This document shows, one piece after another, positions 1 through 7,569 of a stretch of DNA of 11,862 nt. The stretch comes from Parvibaculum sp040882025. Its GTDB lineage: Bacteria; Pseudomonadota; Alphaproteobacteria; Parvibaculales; Parvibaculaceae. The notes beneath the pieces are model-generated. The model searched no databases. It saw nothing but the letters and a program-made list of their open reading frames with translations, and was not told the DNA's origin. The first letter of the stretch is position 1, and each line of letters begins with the position of its first letter. The position numbers and the translations under genes were made by a program. The stretch is taken from contig NZ_JBBECC010000183.1 in assembly GCF_040882025.1 (NCBI RefSeq), positions 1-11,862 of the forward strand. The letters are read 5' to 3'.

Positions 1-934
1 CGGACGGCATGAGAGATGCGGCTGATGTCGCCGCTGCGGTATCGCGCGTCTTGATGAGCTGCGCGGCGCCCGCCGGCCCGAAAACATGCGCCGCATAAAG
101 CTCGCCATGTGCCGGCGTCCGGCCCAGTAGATCTTCGAGCGCCTCCTTGTTTTCCATCGTCAGCTCGCCGGCCATGAGCGCCGCGATATGCGCGTCTGTC
201 CGCAGAGCCAGCACCTCGTTCCGCGCCGCGTTCGACACCGGCGCAAAGCGCCCATTGGACTGCCGCGCGAGCAACGCCGCTTCCGATTCCAGCCCATGCT
301 TGGGGCCATAGCGGCCGAGCATCTCGTACCAGGTCTGCTGGATAAACTGGAAGGGCCCGGTCGCCGAGGATGTCGGGGCCTGAGCGGTCAGCGCAAGGCC
401 GCTCTCGCGCAGGGCAATATGGAGCAGATAACCCGAGTTGGCGCCCGTCGCCCGCGACGCCGCGACGATAGCGCTCAACAGATCGGGGCCGAGTTCGGCC
501 ATCGATCGTTCAACCTCCTCAGGTTCCGGAAGCACCAACGATGTCGGTTTCTCTTCATCCGCAGCTTCCCGCTCGGCGGCGTAGAGGTCCTTGACCGCTT
601 TCGCGATCGCATCGACATCTTCTTGCGAGAGATGCACCTCGGTACGTCGCTCCTCGCGCGCCTCACGTCGCTCGGCACGCTGTCGGTCGGTCCGTTGCTG
701 TTCGGCAACGTTGCGCGACGCCACCAGCGCCACACCTTCCGCCGACACCACGGACGTCAGCGACTTCATGTCGTCCAGAAAATCGCCACTCTCGACATAC
801 CCTACAAGTTCGCGCACCGGCTCGAACGCCATCAGCGCCCTGCCACTTCGCTCGAACGCCGAATTGCCGTCATCTGCCGTGACCATGTCCCAGGCGAGCA
901 GGGCCGCAAGCAACAGGCTGAGTCTCATCCACAT
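1..934 (-). CDS. Exported SLT-type lytic transglycosylase (3' end beyond window)
   Basis: Reading leftward from ATG at 932-934 the frame stays open to the window edge, giving 311 residues without a stop, so the C-terminus is missing. Residues 1-20 are a signal peptide (basic start, Leu/Ala-rich core, V-T-A before the likely cut). A very Arg/Glu-rich stretch follows at about residues 72-140, probably helical or coiled coil. From about 145 there is a goose-type lysozyme/SLT fold: LRESG with the likely catalytic Glu177, then ATGPFQFIQQTWYEML (191-206), the usual glycine-led, aromatic-rich second motif. A later YAAHVFGPAGAAQLI segment is common in alphaproteobacterial members. The family cleaves peptidoglycan between MurNAc and GlcNAc, so it should act in the periplasm. 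The start is supported by AGGAG about 10 nt upstream, lying in a small hairpin. Transglycosylase assignment is firm; the cellular role (wall turnover, appendage assembly) is not shown. Confidence 0.86.
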   Translation of the reverse strand, partial: MWMRLSLLLAALLAWDMVTADDGNSAFERSGRALMAFEPVRELVGYVESGDFLDDMKSLTSVVSAEGVALVASRNVAEQQRTDRQRAERREAREERRTEVHLSQEDVDAIAKAVKDLYAAEREAADEEKPTSLVLPEPEEVERSMAELGPDLLSAIVAASRATGANSGYLLHIALRESGLALTAQAPTSSATGPFQFIQQTWYEMLGRYGPKHGLESEAALLARQSNGRFAPVSNAARNEVLALRTDAHIAALMAGELTMENKEALEDLLGRTPAHGELYAAHVFGPAGAAQLIKTRDTAAATSAASLMPS

Positions 935-942
935 GACGCTAA

Positions 943-960
943 CGCTCCTTTCAGGGAGCG
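943..960 (-). promoter_or_regulatory. Leader hairpin covering the ribosome binding site of the SLT gene
   Basis: In the minus-strand transcript, CGCTCC and GGAGCG form a perfect 6-bp GC-rich stem around loop CTGAAA. The 3' arm holds the GGAG Shine-Dalgarno sequence that serves the ATG at 934, so the stem could limit ribosome access. A second hairpin (AGGCGA/TCGCCT, plus positions 1015-1033) lies upstream in the same leader. The pairing is seen directly; any regulatory effect is inference, and short GC-rich stems arise easily at this GC content. Confidence 0.3.
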
Positions 961-1097
961 GAGACGCGCCTCAGGGTGCGTTTGTCCGCCCCCAATACGC
1001 GCAAGAATGCACCGAGGCGATTGAACCTCGCCTGAGCCTGCCGTTCATGTGGTGTTAACTATAAATGGCTGAATTCCGGGAAATCTTGCGAGCGTCG

Positions 1098-1745
1098 TCA
1101 CAACGTTGGGGCCTTCAACCGATTCTCGGTCAGGTAGTTTGCAAGAGCATGAATAACCGGCGCCACCGCCGGCCGCGCCATCATGCGCTTGCGCCAGGCA
1201 GCGAGGTGATACAATGCCGGATTCGGCGCACCGCCCATGAACGAGGTGAAGAAGCTGGCGCACATGAACGCGATGTCGGCGTAGGTATAGACGCCCGCGA
1301 TATAGTCGCGTTGCGCCAACAGCTTGTCCATTTCCCGATAGTAGTCGCCGATCTTCGCAAGAGCCGCTTGCGCCTCCAGCTTTTGCGGGTCGCCGAGCGT
1401 CTGCAACAGAACAACGAAAGACGGAAAGAAAACTTCGTCGGACTTCAATTCCATGAGCCGCGCATTGGCGCGTGCTTCGACGTTGGCCGGCCAAAGCAGT
1501 GGCGTTGGAAACTTGTCTTCGAGATATTCGAAAATCTGCGTCGAATCAAAAATCTCGACCGGCCCATCGAGCAGCACCGGAACCTGCTTTTTCGGATTTA
1601 CCCGCAACACATCGGGATGAAGCGGTGAATAACGATCTTTGAGCGTGAACGGCACCATCTCGATCTCGCAATCGATCCCCTTCTCGGCAACGGCGATCTG
1701 CGCTTTGGCGCCAAACATGCTCAAAGGACCTGACAAAAGCTTCAT
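1098..1745 (-). CDS. Glutathione S-transferase family protein
   Basis: This gene encodes 215 residues, a normal length for soluble GSTs. Residues 1-78 form the thioredoxin-like domain, with the start MKLLSGPLSMFGAK (Ser9 in the place of the catalytic Ser/Tyr region), NPKKQVPVL with the cis-proline Pro56, and DSTQI (67-71), which binds the glutathione gamma-glutamyl group. The C-terminal all-helical domain shows the YTYADIAF segment with Asp157, the conserved folding motif of this superfamily. The family conjugates or transfers glutathione in the cytoplasm, or acts as a glutathione-dependent lyase, isomerase or dehalogenase; which one cannot be told here. ATG at 1743-1745 was chosen because GGAGG lies 7 nt upstream and the protein then starts exactly at the fold; longer in-frame extensions upstream have no such support. 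It is transcribed away from the tRNA gene and has no same-strand partner close by. Confidence 0.92.
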   Translation of the reverse strand: MKLLSGPLSMFGAKAQIAVAEKGIDCEIEMVPFTLKDRYSPLHPDVLRVNPKKQVPVLLDGPVEIFDSTQIFEYLEDKFPTPLLWPANVEARANARLMELKSDEVFFPSFVVLLQTLGDPQKLEAQAALAKIGDYYREMDKLLAQRDYIAGVYTYADIAFMCASFFTSFMGGAPNPALYHLAAWRKRMMARPAVAPVIHALANYLTENRLKAPTL

Positions 1746-1918
1746 GGTGTTTCCTCCGGAAAAGGTTTCCTCGTATGAAGACTTGCTGCCTTCTGATCGC
1801 CCATCGCCGCCTCCACACGCCAAAGGCCAAGGCCATAGTTGGGCCGGGCAGCAAGGCTTTTCAGGGTCCAATTCCGGGAATGCGTGCGAGCCAAATGCAG
1901 GGTGCCGCGAAGCACCGC

Positions 1919-1947
1919 TTGCCGTCGGCGCGGCCCGCAACTATCTT
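1919..1947 (+). promoter_or_regulatory. Sigma70-like promoter for tRNA-Thr
   Basis: TTGCCG (1919-1924) and TATCTT (1942-1947) match the -35 and -10 consensus at four of six positions each and are separated by exactly 17 nt. The expected start point, near 1954, is just ahead of the mature tRNA 5' end at 1960. Because no terminator is visible after the tRNA, this promoter may also drive the aminotransferase and synthetase genes. Position and spacing are seen; activity is inferred. Confidence 0.55.
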
Positions 1948-1959
1948 GCGCGCACGGTC

Positions 1960-2032
<73 letters not shown>

Positions 2033-2055
2033 CCGTCTCATCCGGGGCGTCTTCC

Positions 2056-3432
2056 ATGTCCATGCCGGCCGCAATCAAGGCGCGTGCCGCGGCACTGATT
2101 GCCGCAGAGCGCTCGTTCTTTGTCGAACTGCATCCAGCCTCGCGGCAGATGGCGGCGGCAGCGGGCACGCATTTTCCCGGCGGCGTGCCGCTCCACTGGA
2201 TGCTTGACTGGGAAACGCCCTTCCCGCTTTTCGTGCATGAGGCCATGGGCTCCATCGTCACCGATGTTGATGGTCGCCGCTATACCGATTTCTGCCTCGG
2301 TGACACCGGCGCGATGTTCGGTCATTCGCCGGCGCCCGTCGCCCGCGCTATTGCCGAACAGGCTGAGCACGGCTTGACCGCCATGCTGCCCTCGACGCTG
2401 ACCGCCGAAGTCGGAGCGCTGCTCTCTTCCCGCTTCGGTCTTCCCTTCTGGCAGGTGACGGCGACAGCGAGCGACGCTAACCGCGCCGTCGTCCGCTGGG
2501 CTCGCGCGCTGACCGGCCGGCCGAAAGTGCTGGTCTTCGACGGCTGCTATCACGGGCAGGTCGAAGACGCTTTCGTGAAGCTCGACGAAGGCAGGACGCG
2601 AATGAAGCCGGGCCTGCTCGGCCAGGTAAGCGACATCGCGAAAGCAAGCATCGCCGCCCCGTTCAACGATCTTGAAGCGGTCGAGGCACTGCTGGCGCAC
2701 GGAGACATCGCGCTCGTGCTCACCGAGCCGGCGCTGACCAACACAGCGATGGTTTTGCCGGAACATGGCTTCATCGAAGGCTTGCTCGCCACCGCGCGCC
2801 GCCATGGCACTCTTCTCTGCCTCGACGAAACGCACACGATCTCCGCCGGGCCCGGCGGCTTCACGCGCGCGCGCAATATCTCGCCCGATTTCTTCGTGCT
2901 GGGAAAGCCGGTCGCCGGCGGGTTTCCCGCTGCCGTTTTTGGATTCACGTCGGAGGTCGAAGCCGATATGCGCCGCGTGCTGGAAACAAAGGCGCCCGGC
3001 TATTCCGGCATTGGCACCACGCTTTCAGGCAACATGCTAGCACTCGCCGCGATGCACGCCTGTCTCACAGAAGTGATGACTGCCGACGCATACGCACACA
3101 TGACGGCTCTGGCGTCGCGCCTTGCGGAAGGACTGCGTAGCGCGGTCGAAAGACGCCGCTTGCCATGGACCGTAACGCAGCTCGGTGCCCGCGCCGAACT
3201 CGTGTTCAGCGCCCGTCCTCTTCGCGACGGCGCGGAAGCCGCTGCCGCGATCGATCACGCCGTCGAACGCGCCATCCATCTTTTTTTGCTCAACCGGGAT
3301 GTTCTGGTGACGCCGTTCCACAACATGACCCTCGTGGCGCCCTCGACGACGCAAGCCGATGTCGACAGGCTGGTGACACATTTCGATGAGGCGTTGTCCC
3401 TGATCTGCGGCGAAAAGGAGATCGCGGCATGA
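2056..3432 (+). CDS. Class III (GSA-like) PLP-dependent aminotransferase
   Basis: This is a 458-residue cytoplasmic PLP enzyme, the usual length of the class III fold and most like glutamate-1-semialdehyde aminomutase-type members. HFPGGVPLHW (39-48) is the typical start of the core. YHG (165-167) stacks on PLP, TEPA (223-226) and LDETHT (256-261) give the Asp257 that contacts the pyridine nitrogen, and LGKPVAGG (282-289) carries the Schiff-base Lys284. At the cofactor phosphate loop it has TASDAN (137-142) where most relatives have SGSEAN or SGTEAN, so substrate handling may be unusual. ATG at 2056 was chosen because earlier in-frame codons lie in the tRNA; ATG at 2062 is an alternative, and only a weak GGGG-type ribosome site is present. 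It is translationally coupled to the next gene, suggesting joint metabolism of an amine or amino acid. It is probably not hemL, given that pairing and the variant loop. Confidence 0.9.
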   Translation: MSMPAAIKARAAALIAAERSFFVELHPASRQMAAAAGTHFPGGVPLHWMLDWETPFPLFVHEAMGSIVTDVDGRRYTDFCLGDTGAMFGHSPAPVARAIAEQAEHGLTAMLPSTLTAEVGALLSSRFGLPFWQVTATASDANRAVVRWARALTGRPKVLVFDGCYHGQVEDAFVKLDEGRTRMKPGLLGQVSDIAKASIAAPFNDLEAVEALLAHGDIALVLTEPALTNTAMVLPEHGFIEGLLATARRHGTLLCLDETHTISAGPGGFTRARNISPDFFVLGKPVAGGFPAAVFGFTSEVEADMRRVLETKAPGYSGIGTTLSGNMLALAAMHACLTEVMTADAYAHMTALASRLAEGLRSAVERRRLPWTVTQLGARAELVFSARPLRDGAEAAAAIDHAVERAIHLFLLNRDVLVTPFHNMTLVAPSTTQADVDRLVTHFDEALSLICGEKEIAA

Positions 3433-4793
3433 CCCGCGCCGATGAAAAGGAAGTCGTGGACTTTCTGGCCGTGCACCCTGAGATCGTTCAGATTCAAACC
3501 TTTCTGACGGACCCGTCGGGGGTCGCGCGCGGCAAGGTCCTGCGGCCGGAAGAAATGCTGACCGCCTATCGTGACGGCCGACCGCTCCCGTGCTCGATCC
3601 AGTCGCTCGACATGCTGGGCGCCGATGTGCTGGAGACGGGTCTCGTCTGGGCCGAGGGCGACAGTGACCGGCCCTGCTTACCGGTCGCCGGAACGCTGAC
3701 CCACGCGCCTTGGCACGACACGCCGACCGCGCAACTAATCCTGACCTCGTATGAACGCGACGGCTCGCCGACGTCAGCCGATCCGCGCCACGCGCTGACC
3801 CGCACCGTCGCTTCGCTCGAACGCAAGGGGCTGAAGCCCGTCGTCGCCATCGAACTCGAATTCTATCTGATCGATCGTGCGTCCGCGCAGTCGGGCAAGC
3901 CCCGGCCGCCCGCCGCACCCAACGGCTTCGCACCCTCGCATCTGCAGGCCTATCTGATGCAGGACGTGGAGGATTTCACGCCCGTTCTCGATGACATCTT
4001 TGCCGGCGCGAAAAAAATGGGCCTCCCGGCCCGCACCCTGATCTCGGAATATGCGCCCGGTCAGTTCGAAATCGTACTGGCGCATCGCGACGATGCCTTG
4101 CGCGCCGCCGACGATGCAATCCTCTACAAGCGCCTCGTTAAGGGCGTCGCCGACCGCCACGGCTACATCGCCACCTTCATGGCAAAGCCCTATGCCGGCA
4201 TGTCGGGCAGCGGCCTGCATGTGCACATTTCACTGGCCGACGACAAGAACCCAAATCTCTTTGCCGGCGACGATCCGTCGCTGACGCCGATGTTTCGCCA
4301 CGCAATCGGTGGATTGGAAGCAACGATGGCCGACGCGATGGCGGTTTTCGCCCCGAACGCCAACTCGTTCCGCCGCTTTCGCCGAAATTCCTACGCGCCA
4401 CTGGCGCCCGCATGGGCCATCGACAACCGCTCCGTGCCGCTGCGCGTCACGTCGGGGCCCGCCGCCGTGCGCCATCTCGAGCACCGTGTCTGCGGCGCCG
4501 ATGCCAACCCCTATTTGGCGCTCGCTGCGGTACTCGCAGGCATCGAAGAAGGCATCGACAAGAAACTTGAGCCAAGCGAACCGGTGATAGGCGACGGATA
4601 CCTAAAGCGCGAAGCGACGCTGCCGATGAATTGGTGGAAGGCGCTAGAAACCGCTCGCCGTTCCGAATTTCTGCGCGAACGGCTCGGTGAAAAGTTTGTC
4701 GACATCTTCCTGACCATCAAGGAAGTCGAATGCGACCGCTTCTTCGCCGAAATCTCCGATGTCGACTTCGACTGGTATCTCCGCAACGCCTGA
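3429..4793 (+). CDS. Glutamine synthetase family protein, PuuA/GlnT-like gamma-glutamylamide synthetase
   Basis: This 454-residue protein is full length for the family. An N-terminal beta-grasp domain (about 10-110) is followed by the ATP-grasp-like catalytic domain. Visible metal and substrate motifs are IELEF (Glu142, Glu144), EYAPGQFEI, GLHVHIS (His264, His266), NSFRRFRRNSY (312-322), DNRSVPLRV, and EHRVCGADANPYLALAAVLAGIEEG, where the glutamate of EHR is a typical metal ligand. The adenylylation segment of housekeeping GlnA is not seen, and divergent N-terminal and C-terminal sequences fit enzymes that join glutamate to putrescine, ethanolamine or other amines using ATP. The start overlaps the aminotransferase stop as ATGA, with AAGGAG just upstream, so translation is coupled. 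In Puu-like pathways such a synthetase and a class III aminotransferase act on the same nitrogen compound; the substrate here is unknown. The stop lies 3 nt from that of the convergent next gene. Confidence 0.92.
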   Translation: MTRADEKEVVDFLAVHPEIVQIQTFLTDPSGVARGKVLRPEEMLTAYRDGRPLPCSIQSLDMLGADVLETGLVWAEGDSDRPCLPVAGTLTHAPWHDTPTAQLILTSYERDGSPTSADPRHALTRTVASLERKGLKPVVAIELEFYLIDRASAQSGKPRPPAAPNGFAPSHLQAYLMQDVEDFTPVLDDIFAGAKKMGLPARTLISEYAPGQFEIVLAHRDDALRAADDAILYKRLVKGVADRHGYIATFMAKPYAGMSGSGLHVHISLADDKNPNLFAGDDPSLTPMFRHAIGGLEATMADAMAVFAPNANSFRRFRRNSYAPLAPAWAIDNRSVPLRVTSGPAAVRHLEHRVCGADANPYLALAAVLAGIEEGIDKKLEPSEPVIGDGYLKREATLPMNWWKALETARRSEFLRERLGEKFVDIFLTIKEVECDRFFAEISDVDFDWYLRNA

Positions 4794-4796
4794 CGT

Positions 4797-5219
4797 CTAT
4801 TCCGGACAGGGATAATTCGCTGCCAGCGTCCGCGCACCCATCTCGAAGGCGCTTCTGTCGTAAAGCTCGGGATGCTCCGGCGCGAACTCGACGACCTGCT
4901 GCGCGAACGCCTCGAACGGAAGATTGTCCGGCAGCCTGAAACATACCTCCTCGTCCATGCCCGGACCCATGCGCCGCACGACGAGCGGCGCCCCGCGCTC
5001 GACCGACGCGTAGACACCCGCCGCAAGCCCCGCAAGGAACTGATGACACGATGCCCGCGCAACTCGGTCATCCGCCGTGGTGCTCGCGCTCGTCGCCGCG
5101 GTACATGCAGACACGAGCTCGGCACCCGTTGTAATGCGCGGCGCCTGCGCCTGCGCCAGCCCGACGGACAGTACCACTGCCGCCACCGCTAACACGACAG
5201 CTCTACTGACATTTTTCAT
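4797..5219 (-). CDS. Secreted Rap1a/Tai-like immunity-type protein
   Basis: This small gene encodes 140 residues. Residues 1-26 form a clear Sec signal peptide (Lys2, an Ala/Val-rich core, AQAQA at the cut), so the mature protein should be periplasmic. The mature part has four cysteines (39, 58, 93, 138), with the pattern of a C-x18-C pair, then CFRLPDNLPFEAFAQQVVEF, then HPELYDRSAFEMGARTLAANYPC. This matches the Rap1a/Tai4 fold, in which two disulfides brace a small helical domain. Known members neutralise type VI amidase effectors, but many homologues occur without them and have no assigned role. No effector gene lies next to it. The start has GAGGGAG 6 nt upstream. A strong terminator separates it from the upstream LLM gene on the same strand, so it has its own transcript. 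Family call is moderately sure; the immunity function is not shown. Confidence 0.75.
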   Translation of the reverse strand: MKNVSRAVVLAVAAVVLSVGLAQAQAPRITTGAELVSACTAATSASTTADDRVARASCHQFLAGLAAGVYASVERGAPLVVRRMGPGMDEEVCFRLPDNLPFEAFAQQVVEFAPEHPELYDRSAFEMGARTLAANYPCPE

Positions 5220-5313
5220 GTTGATCTCCCTCTTGTTGGCTCCGTTCACTATGAACTTGAATTTCGACGGTGCCACATCAACAAATGACGCGCGACCATT
5301 CGGCGCAGAAGAA

Positions 5314-5341
5314 AAAGGGCCGCCTTGTCGGGCAGCCCTTT
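5314..5341 (-). terminator. Rho-independent terminator of the LLM operon
   Basis: Read on the minus strand, AAAGGGCTGCC and GGCGGCCCTTT form an 11-bp stem (one G-U pair) around loop CGACAA, followed by TTTTTCTT. It begins 24 nt after the LLM stop codon at 5365. On the plus strand the stem is followed by CATCATTCC with no T-tract, so termination is expected mainly for leftward transcription. This isolates the Rap1a-like gene from the cassette. Confidence 0.9.
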
Positions 5342-5364
5342 CATCATTCCATCCTGTTTCAGGA

Positions 5365-6666
5365 TCAGTCGGCACTGGTCGCCTTCTTCAGCGGATCCTC
5401 AAGCGGCACCTGCCCCTGTTCGGAAAAGCGTTTGCGTGCTTCCTCTTCTTCCTTTGTCCGAGCTGCCTGATCGGTGATTTGACGGCCCAACGCAACGACA
5501 TTCGGAATCTCATCGTCTGCCAGCGCCTTCATATATTGCTTCCGCTTCATTGCCTTTTCGATATAGGGCGCGAGTTCTTCCGCCTTCTTCTTCTGCCGCT
5601 CGTCTTCATGCTCCTTGAACTCCGGCATGACGTCGCTCGCGAACATTTCCAGCGCCTCGCAAATATGCTCATGCCGATTGCGTCCACCTTGTTGGATGAA
5701 CGACACCTGATCGACGCCCGCCGCTGCGAAGCCGCGCAGATGCTCACGCATCTGTTCCGGCGTACCGATGCCACGATTGCCGCCTTCTTCCGGGAGGTGC
5801 GGCCGCGCCTTCTCGAACGCTTCCCAGATATTTGTTCGGCCGGGCTTGTGCTCGCCGAAAATATAGTGATGACCAAGCGCGTAGCCGAAGAAGCGAAACC
5901 CGTCCATGCCGCGGCGCTTGGCTTCCTCGGCATCTTTATGCAGCGAGAAGCCCGTCACCATTGCAATGTTCGGATTGCAGGCATGGCCAATCGGCACCGC
6001 CTCCTCCTTGAAGATGCGATAATAATCGTCGACCCACTGCTTGGCTTCGGCCGGATCGACGAACGCAAACGTCAGCGCGCCGATGCCGAGCCGCGCCGCG
6101 AGCTTGATCGTCTCACGATTGGAACAGGCGACCCAGAGCGGCGGGTGCGGACGCTGCACCGGCTTCGGCACCACATTGCGGCACGGCATCGAAAAGAACT
6201 CGCCCTCATATCCGGGGTAGGGGTCCATCGCCATCATGTTGGCGCATTGCTCTACGGCCTCGCGCCACTGTGATCGCTTCTGTTCGACTGGCACGCGGTA
6301 ACCGCCGAGCTCAAGCAGCGCCGAACTCTCGCCCGTACCCCATTCGACGCGACCCTTCGATACGAGATCGAGCGTTGCAATACGTTCGGCCACACGCGCC
6401 GGGTGGTTGTAGTTTGGCGGCATCAGCGTGATGCCGTGACCAAGGCGGATGTTCTTGGTTCGCTGCGAACACGCCGCCAGAAAAACCTCCGGCGCCGAAG
6501 AATGTGAATATTCCTCCAGGAAGTGATGCTCGACTTCCCACGCATGATCGATGCCGATCTTGTCCGCGAGTTCCACCTGGTCGAGAGCGTCCTGAAAGAG
6601 CTTCAGCTCGTCACCCTCGTGCCAGGGCCGCGGCAGTTGGTGCTCGTAGAAAATGCCAAACCGCAT
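5365..6666 (-). CDS. LLM class flavin-dependent oxidoreductase (bacterial luciferase-like)
   Basis: This is a 433-residue protein with a luciferase-like TIM barrel in residues 1 to about 345. Visible segments are MRFGIFYEHQLPRPW, IDHAWEVEHHFLEEYSHSSAPEVFLA (39-64), IRLGHGITLMPPNYNHPARVAERIATLD (73-100), GRVEWGTGESS (105-115) and PPLWVACSNRETIKLAARLGIGAL, all standard FMN-barrel landmarks of the family. Such enzymes use reduced FMN supplied by a reductase, or F420, to oxygenate or desaturate organic substrates, including Baeyer-Villiger and desulfurising reactions. No flavin reductase is present here. Residues from about 350 form a charged, Lys/Glu-rich helical tail of some 80 residues beyond the usual length. 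ATG at 6664-6666 has GGAG 8 nt upstream. It is the last gene of the cassette, 24 nt after the SDR stop. The substrate is unknown; it could be a monooxygenase or a dehydrogenase. Confidence 0.93.
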   Translation of the reverse strand: MRFGIFYEHQLPRPWHEGDELKLFQDALDQVELADKIGIDHAWEVEHHFLEEYSHSSAPEVFLAACSQRTKNIRLGHGITLMPPNYNHPARVAERIATLDLVSKGRVEWGTGESSALLELGGYRVPVEQKRSQWREAVEQCANMMAMDPYPGYEGEFFSMPCRNVVPKPVQRPHPPLWVACSNRETIKLAARLGIGALTFAFVDPAEAKQWVDDYYRIFKEEAVPIGHACNPNIAMVTGFSLHKDAEEAKRRGMDGFRFFGYALGHHYIFGEHKPGRTNIWEAFEKARPHLPEEGGNRGIGTPEQMREHLRGFAAAGVDQVSFIQQGGRNRHEHICEALEMFASDVMPEFKEHEDERQKKKAEELAPYIEKAMKRKQYMKALADDEIPNVVALGRQITDQAARTKEEEEARKRFSEQGQVPLEDPLKKATSAD

Positions 6667-6690
6667 GACGCATCTCCCATTTTGTTCTTG

Positions 6691-7569
6691 TTAGTCGAAT
6701 ACCTTGATCTGCTCCGGTGTCTTGTACTCGGAACCAGCAAGCGCCGGACTTTCCGCAGCGCGCGCGAAAGCCGCCTCGATATTGCGCGCGCGTTCCTCGA
6801 ACATGGGCGCCATATCCGGATGCGTGAAAATATAAAGCTCGTTGGCCTGCACGGCCTCTACGACCCGCGCACCAACGCGATCCGGATCGAGGCCACTGAG
6901 GACGAATTGTTTTGCTGCCTCTGCGCGCGCCGGATCGCGGTCGTCGGCGGCGGTGCCAAAGCGCTCCTGCCGCGCCCGTGCACTTTCGAAAATGCGCGTC
7001 CGCACAAATCCGGGGCACAAGACCGACACGCCGATATTCTCAGGCGCGAGTTGCGCGTGCCACCCTTCCGACATCCCGACTACGGCATATTTCGATGCCG
7101 TGTAAGGCTCCATGCCGGGGATTGAAACAATTCCGGCCATCGACGCTGTGTTGACGAAGTGCCCGCCCTCGCCATGCGCGCGGATATGCGGCAGAAATGC
7201 CTCGGTCCCGTAGACGACTCCCATCAGGTTGACGGCGATGGTCCAATCCCAGTCGCCGGGCTTCAGCGTGCCGATAGGCCCACCCGCGCCGACACCTGCA
7301 TTGTTGCAGACGACATGCACCTTGCCGTAGGTCGCGACGGTTTCCTCCGCCGCGCGCTCCACCGATTTGCGCTCGGCGACGTCGCAGCGAATACCCGCCG
7401 CTTTTATCTGCCGTTCCTTGAGTTCGCCGACGGCCGCCGCAAGGTCCTCCTCGTTGATGTCGCCAAGCATCACATTCATACCGGCAGCGCCGAAGGCGCG
7501 CGCCATCGAAAGTCCGATGCCGCTTGCGCCGCCTGTCACGAAAGCGGTCTTTCCCTGCAGGTCGCGCAT
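6691..7569 (-). CDS. Short-chain dehydrogenase/reductase (SDR), classical type
   Basis: This protein of 292 residues has a Rossmann fold with every classical SDR mark: TGGASGIG (12-19) for the dinucleotide pyrophosphate, NNAG (89-92), the structural Asn114, and the catalytic set Ser143, Tyr156 and Lys160 (YTASK). Asp37 at the end of the second strand (GDIN) suggests preference for NAD over NADP. It should oxidise an alcohol or reduce a carbonyl in the cytoplasm. About 50 C-terminal residues past the core form a charged helical tail. The ATG at 7567-7569 lies in TGATG with the preceding ferritin-like gene (1-nt overlap), with AGAAGG 7 nt upstream; a GTG 3 nt earlier is also possible. Tight coupling with both neighbours says it works in the same pathway, perhaps handling an alcohol or ketone made or used by the oxidases. 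The substrate is not known. Confidence 0.95.
   Translation of the reverse strand: MRDLQGKTAFVTGGASGIGLSMARAFGAAGMNVMLGDINEEDLAAAVGELKERQIKAAGIRCDVAERKSVERAAEETVATYGKVHVVCNNAGVGAGGPIGTLKPGDWDWTIAVNLMGVVYGTEAFLPHIRAHGEGGHFVNTASMAGIVSIPGMEPYTASKYAVVGMSEGWHAQLAPENIGVSVLCPGFVRTRIFESARARQERFGTAADDRDPARAEAAKQFVLSGLDPDRVGARVVEAVQANELYIFTHPDMAPMFEERARNIEAAFARAAESPALAGSEYKTPEQIKVFD

Noticed and set aside
188..1024. Long Arg-rich open frame on the plus strand opposite the SLT gene
   Set aside because: It is the antisense of a gene with clear SLT motifs and a signal peptide; the composition is a by-product of GC-rich codons.
1746..1940. Upstream in-frame extension of the GST reading frame
   Set aside because: The strong GGAGG before 1745 and the exact start of the thioredoxin-like fold favour the shorter protein; the extension has low complexity and no fold.
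4797..5375. Longer N-terminal version of the Rap1a-like protein
   Set aside because: It would bury the signal peptide behind about 50 residues and extend through the LLM terminator; the start at 5219 has a strong ribosome site.
5077..6273. 398-codon plus-strand frame across the Rap1a and LLM genes
   Set aside because: It crosses the terminator and reads antisense to the LLM gene; no domain is recognisable.
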